NCBI GenBank assembly: GCA_030428835.1
Contig: JAUIEP010000002.1
Coordinates: 49,876-113,875, forward strand
DNA: 64,000 bases
From: Gammaproteobacteria bacterium
GTDB lineage: Bacteria; Pseudomonadota; Gammaproteobacteria; Pseudomonadales; Halieaceae
Reading direction: 5' to 3'
Positions 55,893-64,000 of the stretch are shown here, piece after piece. The position numbers were made by a program, and so were the translations under genes. The notes under the pieces were generated by a model that ran no database searches, had not been told where the DNA came from, and was given only the letters and a program-made list of their open reading frames with translations. Position 1 is the first letter of the stretch. Every line of letters starts with the position of its first letter.

Positions 55893-57019
55893 AGGCTGAA
55901 TCGCCAATCGTGCGGCGCAAGTCGCGGCAGATATGGGTGGGTAGCGTGCCGGTAGGGGGCGACGCGCCGATCAGCGTGCAGAGCATGACCAATACCGACA
56001 CCTGCGACGTTGACGCCACCGTGGCGCAGGTGCAGGCGATCGCCGACGCGGGCGCCGACATCGTGCGCGTCTCCGTGCCCAGCCTGGACGCCGCCGAGGC
56101 ATTCCGCGCCATCCGCGCGCGGGTGAGCGTGCCGCTGGTGGCAGACATTCACTTCGACCACAAGATTGCGCTCAAGGTCGCGGAGTACGGTGTCGACTGC
56201 CTGCGCATCAATCCGGGGAATATCGGCCGCGACGAGAAAGTGCGCGAGGTCATCGACAGCGCGCGGGACAAGGGGATTCCCATCCGCATCGGCGTGAACG
56301 CCGGTTCACTGAGCAAGGAGTTGCAGCGCAAGTACGGCGAACCCACGCCCGAGGCCTTGGTGGAGTCAGCGCTGCACCACGTCGATATTCTCGACAAGTT
56401 TGACTACCAGGATTTCAAGGTCAGTGTGAAAGCCTCCGAAGTGTTCATGGCGGTGGCCGCCTACCGCCTGTTGGCGAAGCAGATCGAGCAGCCGCTGCAT
56501 CTCGGCATTACCGAGGCGGGCGGCCTGCGCGGCGGCACCGTGAAGTCCGCCGTCGGTCTCGGCATGTTGCTGATGGACGGGATAGGCGACACGATACGCG
56601 TGTCGCTTGCCGCGGACCCGGTCGAGGAGGTCAAGGTCGGCTTCGACATTCTCAAGAGCCTGAAGCTGCGTACCAACGGCATCAATTTTGTGGCGTGTCC
56701 GAGCTGCTCGCGCCAGAACTTCGATGTCGTCGGGACGATGAATATCCTCGAACAACGCCTCGAAGATGTGCGTACGCCAATGGACGTCGCCGTCATCGGC
56801 TGTATCGTGAACGGTCCGGGCGAAGCGCGCGAAGCGGATGTCGGCCTCACCGGCGCGACGCCCAGCAACCTGATTTACCTGGACGGCGAGCCTGACCACA
56901 AGGTCAGCAATACGGATTTCATCGATCACCTCGAACAGGTGATCCGCCAGCGCGCCGCACAACTGGAGGAGGCGCGCGCCAGGGAAGACGAGGCGACCAT
57001 CGCCCGTTCCACCTCCTGA
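55889..57019 (+). CDS. ispG: 4-hydroxy-3-methylbut-2-en-1-yl diphosphate synthase
   Basis: A 376-residue [4Fe-4S] enzyme of the MEP isoprenoid pathway, making HMBPP. The TIM barrel starts [18 protein letters not shown]; the cluster is held by CPSCSR and CIVNGPGEA with the last ligand Glu near it. GTG 55889 overlaps the rodZ-like stop; [18 protein letters not shown] is the expected start. Confidence 0.97.
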   Translation: MKAESPIVRRKSRQIWVGSVPVGGDAPISVQSMTNTDTCDVDATVAQVQAIADAGADIVRVSVPSLDAAEAFRAIRARVSVPLVADIHFDHKIALKVAEYGVDCLRINPGNIGRDEKVREVIDSARDKGIPIRIGVNAGSLSKELQRKYGEPTPEALVESALHHVDILDKFDYQDFKVSVKASEVFMAVAAYRLLAKQIEQPLHLGITEAGGLRGGTVKSAVGLGMLLMDGIGDTIRVSLAADPVEEVKVGFDILKSLKLRTNGINFVACPSCSRQNFDVVGTMNILEQRLEDVRTPMDVAVIGCIVNGPGEAREADVGLTGATPSNLIYLDGEPDHKVSNTDFIDHLEQVIRQRAAQLEEARAREDEATIARSTS

Positions 57020-57040
57020 TGCGGCCTGGTGGGTAACCCT

Positions 57041-58306
57041 GTGAGCGACATCCGAGCCATTCGTGGCATGAACGACATCCTGCCCCGGGACATCGCCTAC
57101 TGGCAGTACCTCGAAAAGGCGGTCGCCGCCGTGCTCGCCGGTTACGGTTACAGCGAGATCCGCCTGCCGATCGTGGAGCAGACAGCCCTGTTCGAGCGGT
57201 CCATCGGCGAGGTCACCGATATCGTCGAGAAAGAGATGTATACCTTCGCTGATCGCAACGGCGACAGTCTCACGCTGCGCCCCGAGGGCACGGCGGGCTG
57301 TGTACGCGCCGCCATCCAGCAGGGGCTGCTGGGAAGTCCGCAGAAACTCTGGTACACGGGCCCCATGTTTCGTCACGAGCGGCCGCAGAAGGGGCGCCAG
57401 CGGCAGTTTCACCAGGTGGGCGTGGAAGCCCTCGGCATCGCCACCCCGGACATGGACGCGGAGCTCATCCTGGTCTGTGCCCGCCTGTGGCGGCAGCTGG
57501 GCCTGGAAGACGCCGTCACGCTTGAACTCAATTCGATCGGCTCCAGCGCCGCGCGCCGCGCATTTCGCGAGTCCCTTGTAGAGTACCTGCGTGCCCGCGA
57601 GGACGCACTCGATGAAGACAGCCAGCGCCGCCTGCACAGCAATCCCCTGCGCATCCTCGACAGCAAGAATGCACAGACACAGGCGCTGCTTGACGGGGCG
57701 CCCAGCCTGGAGGAATTCCTCGACGAGGAAGCCCGTGAGGATTTCGCCACCCTGTGTTCGCTCCTCGATGCCGCCGGCGTCGCGTACCGGATCAACCGCC
57801 GCCTCGTGCGTGGGCTCGACTACTACAACAAGACAGTGTTCGAGTGGGTGACGGATGCGCTCGGGGCGCAGGGCACGGTGTGTGCAGGGGGTCGATACGA
57901 CGGGCTGGTGGCGCAGCTCGGCGGGCGCGATACGCCCGCCGTGGGCTTCGCGATGGGTCTGGAGCGGCTCGTATTGTTGCTGCAACAGTTCCAGCCGGAT
58001 TTGGCGCCGCCGGGGGCGGACGTCTACGTGGTGGCACTGGGCGACGCCGCCCAGCGACAGGCGTTGGTCAGCACCGAAGCGCTGCGCACGCGCCGTGCCG
58101 GACTGCGCATCCACGCGCACTCCGGCGGCGGCAGCTTCAAGAGCCAGATGAAGAAAGCCGACAAGAGCGGCGCCGCACTCGCCCTGGTGTGGGGCGATGA
58201 CGAGGCAGCCAGCGACACGGTGACGGTAAAACCGCTGCGTGGCCAGGGCGAGCAGGTTACATTGGCGCTGTCGGAACTGGACACCGCACTCGACGGTCTG
58301 CTGTAG
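57041..58306 (+). CDS. hisS: histidyl-tRNA synthetase
   Basis: A 421-residue class II synthetase. Motif 2 is [16 protein letters not shown], the HisA motif [12 protein letters not shown], motif 3 [11 protein letters not shown], and a C-terminal anticodon domain follows. GTG 57041 ([14 protein letters not shown]) was chosen; GTG 57029 would add four residues. Twenty-one bases after ispG. Confidence 0.97.
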   Translation: MSDIRAIRGMNDILPRDIAYWQYLEKAVAAVLAGYGYSEIRLPIVEQTALFERSIGEVTDIVEKEMYTFADRNGDSLTLRPEGTAGCVRAAIQQGLLGSPQKLWYTGPMFRHERPQKGRQRQFHQVGVEALGIATPDMDAELILVCARLWRQLGLEDAVTLELNSIGSSAARRAFRESLVEYLRAREDALDEDSQRRLHSNPLRILDSKNAQTQALLDGAPSLEEFLDEEAREDFATLCSLLDAAGVAYRINRRLVRGLDYYNKTVFEWVTDALGAQGTVCAGGRYDGLVAQLGGRDTPAVGFAMGLERLVLLLQQFQPDLAPPGADVYVVALGDAAQRQALVSTEALRTRRAGLRIHAHSGGGSFKSQMKKADKSGAALALVWGDDEAASDTVTVKPLRGQGEQVTLALSELDTALDGLL

Positions 58307-58340
58307 GGCCGGAATATTCTAATTACCAGGAACAACGAAC

Positions 58341-59066
58341 GTGGATGAATATCGCACCGAAGAAGAACAGGTAGAGGCGCTGCGCCGCTGGTGGGACGAG
58401 AACGGCAAGTCCACCGTGGCTGCCGTCGTGGTGGCGCTTGCCGCCGGACTCGGCTGGCAGGCGTTCGGCGACTACCAGGAGCGCCAGACTCAGCAGGCCT
58501 CGGATATGTACCAGTCCCTGACGCGCTCCATCGGCGACAAGCGCGGCGCCGACGTCCCGCAGCAGAGCCTGGAGCTCGCCGGCCAGATCAAGCGCAATTT
58601 CGCCTCCAGCACCTACGCCCAGTTCGCGGCCCTGCACCTCGCGGCGATACACGTGGAACGCGGTGAGCTGGAGGAGGCCGAAGCGGAACTGCGCTGGGTG
58701 CTCGGCAAAGCCGATGCCGGTAGCGATACCCACCGTATCACCCAGTTGCGGCTGGCGCGCGTGCTGGCGGCACGCGGCGAAGTGGACCAGGCGCTCGCGA
58801 TCATCGATGGCGCCGGGGAAGGCGCTTTCGGTGCTTCCTACGCTGCAGCCAAGGGTGACATCCTGCTCGGCGAGGGCCGTCGCGATGAGGCGAAAGTGGC
58901 CTATATGCAGGCGTTCGCGCTGGCCAGTGCGAGTCCGCAGGCACAGACGGGCGTGCTGCAACAAAAACTCCGGAGCCTGACTCCGATCACGCCGACCGAA
59001 CTGGCCGACAGTGCTGCGGCCGATGTCGAGCCTGCGTCCGAACCCACGGCCGAAGGGGAGAGCTGA
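58341..59066 (+). CDS. yfgM: YfgM family ancillary SecYEG translocon protein
   Basis: A 241-residue single-pass inner-membrane protein: acidic cytoplasmic start (DEYRTEEEQVEALRRWW), TM about 24-42 and a periplasmic TPR domain to about 215. In E. coli YfgM pairs with PpiD at SecYEG. GTG start at 58341. Between hisS and bamB as in most gammaproteobacteria. Confidence 0.95.
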   Translation: MDEYRTEEEQVEALRRWWDENGKSTVAAVVVALAAGLGWQAFGDYQERQTQQASDMYQSLTRSIGDKRGADVPQQSLELAGQIKRNFASSTYAQFAALHLAAIHVERGELEEAEAELRWVLGKADAGSDTHRITQLRLARVLAARGEVDQALAIIDGAGEGAFGASYAAAKGDILLGEGRRDEAKVAYMQAFALASASPQAQTGVLQQKLRSLTPITPTELADSAAADVEPASEPTAEGES

Positions 59067-59070
59067 ACCG

Positions 59071-60243
59071 GTGAAAATCCTGGCGCACCGACTCTTCGCG
59101 TTGTTCCTGTTGTTGGCGCTGGCCGGCTGTGGTTCCACGGGCTGGTTTTCCGATGACGAGGACGACCCGACCGCGCCGGTGGAACTGCCCGATATCGAGG
59201 AGTCCGTAAAGATACGCCGTGCCTGGTCTGTCGGTATTGGTGATGGACAGGGCGAGGGCCGGCAGAAGTTACAGCCTGTCGTGGAGGGTGACGCCATCTA
59301 TGTCGCGTCCGCGGACGGGCTGGTGCGCGCACTGGAGCGCAAGAAGGGCAAGACCTTGTGGAAGGCGGACCTCGACCGGAGCCTGTCCGGCGGCGTCGGC
59401 GCCGGTGCAGGTGCCCTGTTCGTCGGTTCGAGTGAGGGTGAGGTGCTGCGCCTGGATGCGGCCTCCGGCGCGGTGACCTGGTCGACACGGTTGCGCGGCG
59501 AAATCCTGGCGGCGCCCCAGTCGGACGGGCGCATCGTCGTGGCGCAGACCTACGACGGCAAAATCCAGGGCCTCGACTTCGACAGCGGCAAGTTGCTCTG
59601 GACTTACGACAGCAACGTGCCGGTACTGACCCTGCGCGGGACCAGCACACCGATTCTCCATGAGGGCAACGTTTACGCCGGTTTCGCCAACGGCCGCGTG
59701 CTCGCCCTGGAGTCGCAGACCGGTGACATCGTGTGGGAAGTGCGGGTCGCCATTCCCCAGGGGCGCTCCGAAATCGAACGTATTGTGGATGTCGACGGCA
59801 GTATGCTGCTCGCCGGGAACGAGCTCTACGCCGCCAGTTACCAGGGCCGCATCGTGGGTATCGAGGTGAGCTCCGGGCGCAAGTTCTGGCAGGAGGACAT
59901 CTCCTCCGTATCGGGTGTCGGCATGGGCTTCGGCAATATCTATGTCGCCGATGACGCCGGAAGCGTGCATGCATTTTATCGCAACGGCCAGGGCACGCGC
60001 TGGATCCAGGGCGCGCTGGGCTACCGGCAGTTGTCGCGGCCGACCCCCGTGAGTTCCTGGCTGGCCGTCGTGGATTTCGAGGGCTACCTGCACCTGATGT
60101 CACAGCTGGACGGCGAGTTTGTCGGTCGTGTGAAGGTCGACGGCGACGGCGCCCGCGCGGACATGATCAGCGAGGGCAACCGGCTGTACGTGTATGGCAA
60201 TAGCGGCAAACTGGTGGCGTATGACATTGCCGCCGAAGACTGA
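59071..60243 (+). CDS. bamB: outer membrane assembly lipoprotein BamB
   Basis: A 390-residue beta-propeller lipoprotein of the BAM complex that inserts outer-membrane proteins. Lipobox LAGC (Cys20); WD-like repeats with [20 protein letters not shown] and [25 protein letters not shown] 59071, 4 bases after yfgM; the stop overlaps the der ATG (TGATG). Confidence 0.96.
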   Translation: MKILAHRLFALFLLLALAGCGSTGWFSDDEDDPTAPVELPDIEESVKIRRAWSVGIGDGQGEGRQKLQPVVEGDAIYVASADGLVRALERKKGKTLWKADLDRSLSGGVGAGAGALFVGSSEGEVLRLDAASGAVTWSTRLRGEILAAPQSDGRIVVAQTYDGKIQGLDFDSGKLLWTYDSNVPVLTLRGTSTPILHEGNVYAGFANGRVLALESQTGDIVWEVRVAIPQGRSEIERIVDVDGSMLLAGNELYAASYQGRIVGIEVSSGRKFWQEDISSVSGVGMGFGNIYVADDAGSVHAFYRNGQGTRWIQGALGYRQLSRPTPVSSWLAVVDFEGYLHLMSQLDGEFVGRVKVDGDGARADMISEGNRLYVYGNSGKLVAYDIAAED

Positions 60244-61655
60244 TGCTCCCCGTCATCGCCCTGGTCGGGCGCCCCAACGTCGGTAAATCGACGCTCTTCA
60301 ACCGACTCACCCGCAGCCGGGACGCCATCGTGGCGGACTTCCCCGGGCTCACCCGTGACCGGAAGTACGGCGAGGCGACGCAGGGCGACCGTCGCTTCAT
60401 CGTTATCGACACCGGCGGGATCACCGGCGATGAGGAGGGCATCGATACACCCATGGCGCAGCAGTCCCTCACGGCAATCGACGAGGCCGATGCGGTATTG
60501 TTGCTGGTGGATGCCCGCGACGGGCTGAACCCTACCGACGAGGACCTGGCGCAGCGACTGCGGGCGCAAGGCAAGTCCTTCCACCTGGTGGTCAACAAGG
60601 TCGACGGTATGAGCGAGGATGTCGCCGCGGGCGAGTTCTATGCGCTCGGCGTCGAGCGCATCTTCGCTATCGCCGCCAGCCAGGGCCGCGGCGTGAAAAG
60701 CATGATCGAGGAGGTGCTGGCCGAATTCCCCGAAGACCTCCCGGAAAACGGCGAGGCGGAAGTCGCGCGCGGGACCCGCGTCGCCATTGTCGGTCGGCCC
60801 AATGTCGGCAAGTCCACACTGGTCAATCGCCTGCTGGGCGAGGACAGGGTGGTGGTGTTCGACGAGCCAGGCACGACACGGGACAGCATCTATATCGATT
60901 TCGAGCGTGACGGTCGGCCGTATACGCTGATCGACACGGCGGGAGTGCGTCGGCGCAAGAACGTGCGCCTCACAGTGGAGAAATTCTCTATCGTCAAGAC
61001 GCTCAAGGCGGTGGATGACGCGCACGTCGTCATCCTGGTGATGGATGCCCGCGAGGGGATCGTCGACCAGGATATGCACCTGCTGGGCCACTGCATCGAG
61101 GCGGGGCGCGGCCTGGTGCTGGCGGTGAACAAGTGGGACGGGATAGAGAGCGACCAGCGCGACTGGATAAAGCGCGAACTCGATCGTCGCCTGCGGTTTG
61201 CGGACTACGCCGACACCCACTATATATCGGCGCTGCACGGCACCGGCGTGGGCCACCTGTACCGCTCGGTGGATGCCGCCTACCGCTCGGCCACCGGCCA
61301 GCTCAGTACCAATGCGTTGACACGCATACTGGAGGGCGCGGTATTCGACCACCCGCCACCGATGGTGAACGGTCGCAGGATCAAGCTGCGCTACGCCCAC
61401 GCGGGCGGGCAGAACCCGCCACTCATCGTGATTCACGGCAACCAGACAGGCGCAGTACCTGACAGCTACCGTCGCTATCTTGAGAAGGTGTACCGGCGCG
61501 AACTGGACCTGGTTGGAACGCCCGTACGCATCGAGTTCCGTACCGGCGACAATCCCTATGCCGACAAGCGCAACAAGCTCACCCAGCGGCAGGTGCAACG
61601 CAAGCGCCGCCTCATGGCCCACGTGAAAAAGGGTAAGAACAAGCGTGGCAAGTGA
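60243..61655 (+). CDS. der: ribosome-associated GTPase Der (EngA)
   Basis: A 470-residue double GTPase needed for 50S assembly. Two [10 protein letters not shown]-loops (about residues 8-16 and 183-191), DTGG / DTAGVRRR switch motifs, NKVDG / NKWDG base-binding motifs and a C-terminal KH-like domain. ATG overlaps the bamB stop. The 3' end overlaps the next gene by 11 bases. Confidence 0.98.
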   Translation: MLPVIALVGRPNVGKSTLFNRLTRSRDAIVADFPGLTRDRKYGEATQGDRRFIVIDTGGITGDEEGIDTPMAQQSLTAIDEADAVLLLVDARDGLNPTDEDLAQRLRAQGKSFHLVVNKVDGMSEDVAAGEFYALGVERIFAIAASQGRGVKSMIEEVLAEFPEDLPENGEAEVARGTRVAIVGRPNVGKSTLVNRLLGEDRVVVFDEPGTTRDSIYIDFERDGRPYTLIDTAGVRRRKNVRLTVEKFSIVKTLKAVDDAHVVILVMDAREGIVDQDMHLLGHCIEAGRGLVLAVNKWDGIESDQRDWIKRELDRRLRFADYADTHYISALHGTGVGHLYRSVDAAYRSATGQLSTNALTRILEGAVFDHPPPMVNGRRIKLRYAHAGGQNPPLIVIHGNQTGAVPDSYRRYLEKVYRRELDLVGTPVRIEFRTGDNPYADKRNKLTQRQVQRKRRLMAHVKKGKNKRGK

Positions 61656-62043
61656 TTCCGGCGCGCCCGCACCGGAGCGGCCCGACCTCGACAGTCGGGA
61701 GAACATCGAACAGTTCGTCGAGCGCTTCTATGAGCGCATGCTCCGTGACCCCTTGCTCGCGCCGATCTTTGTCGATGTCGCCGCTATCGACCTCTCGACG
61801 CACCTCGGGCACATCAAGGACTACTGGTGTAAGTTGCTGCTCGGTGAGCGCGACTACCAGCGCCACACCATGAATATTCACCGCGCCCTGCACGGCAAGC
61901 GGGAGTTACAGCCCGCCGATTTCGAGCGCTGGCTCGCCTTCTTCACGGGTACCGTGGATGCGTACTATGCGGGGCCCGGCGCCGAGCGGGCCAAGCGTGT
62001 AGCCACCGCGATCGCCGGCAACATGGAAAAGTCGCTCCGCTAG
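61645..62043 (+). CDS. group III-like truncated haemoglobin
   Basis: A 132-residue globin of the 2/2 (truncated) type, closest by eye to group III ([46 protein letters not shown]). The His in that segment is the likely proximal haem ligand. O2 or NO chemistry is typical of the family; the role here is open. GTG at 61645 lies inside der, suggesting translational coupling to a housekeeping GTPase. Confidence 0.88.
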   Translation: MASDSGAPAPERPDLDSRENIEQFVERFYERMLRDPLLAPIFVDVAAIDLSTHLGHIKDYWCKLLLGERDYQRHTMNIHRALHGKRELQPADFERWLAFFTGTVDAYYAGPGAERAKRVATAIAGNMEKSLR

Positions 62044-62242
62044 CGCCTTGCCCGCCCCGGGGGCCGACTTTTAAGCTGCGGTTTAGCCAGCCATGGTCTC
62101 CTAGGCATACCACGGTTGCCAGTGTGCCCCCGCGGGCCGTGACGCCCGGGGCCGACGAATACATAAAAACTGGCAGTTGGTAGTATTGTAATGCCGGGTG
62201 CGCCCGCGGGCGCCCTCTTGCGATGTTGGAGTAAAGCAAGCA

Positions 62243-62869
62243 ATGCCAATCAGAATTCTTGTAGTGGTGGCCGGCCTGTTGCTGTTAGCGGCAGGCAGCC
62301 ACGCCGCGCAGCCCCGGGCCTACGCCACCTGTGTCGCCTGCCACGGCGCTGCGGGGGAGGGCAACCCGGCTCTCAATGCACCGGCCATCGCCGGCCAGGC
62401 GGCGGCGTACCTCGAACGCCAGCTACGGCACTTCAAGTCCGGCGTGCGCGGCGGCGACAGCGCCGATACCCTGGGTGCGCAGATGCGCGGCATGGCGGCG
62501 CCCCTGTCCGACGACGATATCGTCGAGCTCGCGGGCTGGCTGGCCGGGCAGGCGCGCCCCGCCGTAAAAGCGGTCCATCCCGGCAACGCGAAGAACGGCA
62601 ACGACTACTACCACTCCAAGTGCGATGCCTGCCACGGCGCCTGGGGCGAAGGCAATTCGCGCCTGGGCGCCCCGGCCATTGCCTGGCTGGACGCTGCCTA
62701 CATCAAGCGCCAGTTCGCGCATTATCGCGAGGGCGTGCGCGGCTCGCACCCTGACGACACCTTCGGCCGGCAGATGCAGCTCATGGCGGACGTGCTGCCG
62801 CAGGACAGCATCCTCGATGACATCATCGCCTACATGCAGGCGCGTGCCGCGTCGGAGGCCGCGCAGTAG
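62243..62869 (+). CDS. di-haem cytochrome c4
   Basis: A 208-residue periplasmic electron carrier: signal peptide (about 1-22, SHAAQ) and two c-type domains with CVACH (Cys30-His34) and CDACH, each with a Met ligand candidate (MRGMAAPLS, MQLMADVLP). It could feed cytochrome oxidase or the peroxidase-like gene directly downstream, whose start overlaps its stop. ATG 62243 after a purine-rich GGAGTAAAG. Confidence 0.93.
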   Translation: MPIRILVVVAGLLLLAAGSHAAQPRAYATCVACHGAAGEGNPALNAPAIAGQAAAYLERQLRHFKSGVRGGDSADTLGAQMRGMAAPLSDDDIVELAGWLAGQARPAVKAVHPGNAKNGNDYYHSKCDACHGAWGEGNSRLGAPAIAWLDAAYIKRQFAHYREGVRGSHPDDTFGRQMQLMADVLPQDSILDDIIAYMQARAASEAAQ

Positions 62870-64000
62870 TGAGCGCGCGGCTCCTGTCGGCGTTGGGACT
62901 CGTTGTCCTTCTCGCCGCGACCCCGGTCGCCTCGGGCGACCCGGAGTTCGCGCTCTCGGAGCACTGCCCACCGAGTTTCGAGAAGACTGACGCCGGCGTG
63001 TGCAGGCTGCGCACACTGTACGAGTTTTATAGCTCGGTGCAGGGGCGCGGCCTGGGTGGTACCCGCACATCGCTGCCGGACCACCGCGACGGCTTTACTC
63101 CCGCGCAGATCGACCTGGGTCGCTACCTGTTCTTCGACCCGGCCCTGTCGGGTGACGGCAGCGTCTCCTGTGCGAGTTGCCACCACCCGGACAAGGGCTT
63201 CAGCGACAACCGCGCGCGTTCCATCGGCATCGGCGGCCGGCAGGTGGCACGGGCGGCACCGACCCTGTGGAACGTGGCGTTCCTCGAGCGCTTTTTCTGG
63301 GATGCCCACGCCGGCAGCCTGGAAGAGCAGGCCCTGGGCCCCCTGTACGCCGAGGCAGAGATGGGCAATACGCCGGCGCAGTTGCTGGCAACGCTGCGCG
63401 CCATCCCCGCCTATCGGCGGCTGTTCCGGGCGGCGTTTCCGGCGGGGGGCGAGCAAGAAATCCGGCTGGAGGATGTCTACACGGCGCTGGCCGCCTTCCA
63501 GACCTCCCTCATTTCGCTGAACAGTCGCTACGATCGCTACGCCCACGGGAACCACGACGCACTGAACCAGCGGGAGATCGAAGGGTTGAACATCTTTCGC
63601 TCCTTCGTCGCGCGCTGCGCGGAGTGCCACACGCCGCCCCTGTTCACCAATCAGCAGATCGCCGTTATCGGTGCGCCCGAGCCACCGGGCCTGCCCTTCG
63701 ACCCGGGCGCGGAGAAGGTTTTCAACGCGAAGAAACTGCGTGGCGGCTTCAAGGTGCCGACCCTGCGCAATATTGCCAAGACCGGGCCCTACATGCACTC
63801 GGGCCTGTTCGACAACCTGCGTGATACGGCGGCGTTTTACAACGGCGGGCGGGGTCACGCGGTGCCGGAGGGCGAAGACCTGCACCTGCACTGGCACATC
63901 ACCTCGCCTGATCTCACGGAATATGAACTCGATCGCATCGTCGATTTTCTCGGTACCCTCACCGACGAGAGCCTCGCACCGGCAGTGCCCGGGCGGGTGC
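62869..64000 (+). CDS. di-haem cytochrome c peroxidase / MauG-family protein (3' truncated by window edge)
   Basis: At least 377 residues, running off the window. Signal peptide (about 1-22), first haem motif CASCH (Cys101-His105), second CAECH (Cys250-His254), and the family blocks [50 protein letters not shown]. It could reduce H2O2 with electrons from the cytochrome c4 upstream or be a MauG-like oxidase. GTG at 62869 overlaps the cytochrome stop (TAGTG). The C-terminus is not visible. Confidence 0.92.
   Translation, partial: MSARLLSALGLVVLLAATPVASGDPEFALSEHCPPSFEKTDAGVCRLRTLYEFYSSVQGRGLGGTRTSLPDHRDGFTPAQIDLGRYLFFDPALSGDGSVSCASCHHPDKGFSDNRARSIGIGGRQVARAAPTLWNVAFLERFFWDAHAGSLEEQALGPLYAEAEMGNTPAQLLATLRAIPAYRRLFRAAFPAGGEQEIRLEDVYTALAAFQTSLISLNSRYDRYAHGNHDALNQREIEGLNIFRSFVARCAECHTPPLFTNQQIAVIGAPEPPGLPFDPGAEKVFNAKKLRGGFKVPTLRNIAKTGPYMHSGLFDNLRDTAAFYNGGRGHAVPEGEDLHLHWHITSPDLTEYELDRIVDFLGTLTDESLAPAVPGRV

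Overview
The window is an ordinary-looking stretch of chromosome from a high-GC gammaproteobacterium. Gene content and order match the E. coli and Pseudomonas blocks ffh/rpsP-rimM-trmD-rplS, xerD-dsbC...recJ-prfB-lysS, guaBA, tadA-mltF-purL and secDF-suhB-trmJ-iscRSUA-hscBA-fdx-iscX-ndk-rlmN-pilW-rodZ-ispG-hisS-yfgM-bamB-der. A PEP-CTERM protein, an SO_0444-type metal permease and palindromic intergenic repeats would suit a marine Cellvibrionales/Halieaceae-like (OM60/NOR5) lineage; that placement is inference. No phage, IS, CRISPR, tRNA or rRNA was seen.

Layout: 1-2.3 kb, the end of tgt and four small coupled genes (NIF3-like, Nudix, gamma-carbonic anhydrase, DUF1289). 2.4-4.6 kb, corB and ypjD on the minus strand. 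4.7-8.3 kb, ffh and the rpsP-rimM-trmD-rplS operon. 8.3-8.8 kb, the only long gene-free stretch, holding a terminator and two large palindromic elements. 8.8-16.9 kb, xerD, dsbC, alaC, hom, thrC, recJ and a shikimate-kinase-like gene. 17.0-18.6 kb, a CueR-type regulator with a copA-like promoter and a Cu/Zn permease. 18.6-21.3 kb, prfB (programmed +1 frameshift) and lysS. 21.3-26.0 kb, a lipoprotein, a minus-strand cyclase/response-regulator/histidine-kinase operon and a divergent Crp-family regulator. 26.0-30.7 kb, xseA, guaB and guaA.

The accessory part is 30.7-36.7 kb: a PEP-CTERM protein behind a GG-N10-GC sigma-54-type promoter, an orphan TAXI-type binding protein, a DUF502 membrane protein, and a tightly coupled retropepsin-like / inactive transglutaminase-7TM / ATP-grasp operon. 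From 36.8 to 61.7 kb come tadA, mltF, purL, secDF, suhB, trmJ, the complete ISC iron-sulfur operon with an IscR site, ndk, rlmN and the pilW-to-der cluster. The end holds a group III-like truncated globin, a cytochrome c4 and the start of a di-haem peroxidase.

The best candidates for less-described biology are the retropepsin/transglutaminase/ATP-grasp operon, the cyclase-kinase-Crp module (its cyclase also carries an H-box-like helix), the sigma-54 promoter of the PEP-CTERM gene, and the two palindromic elements between rplS and xerD.
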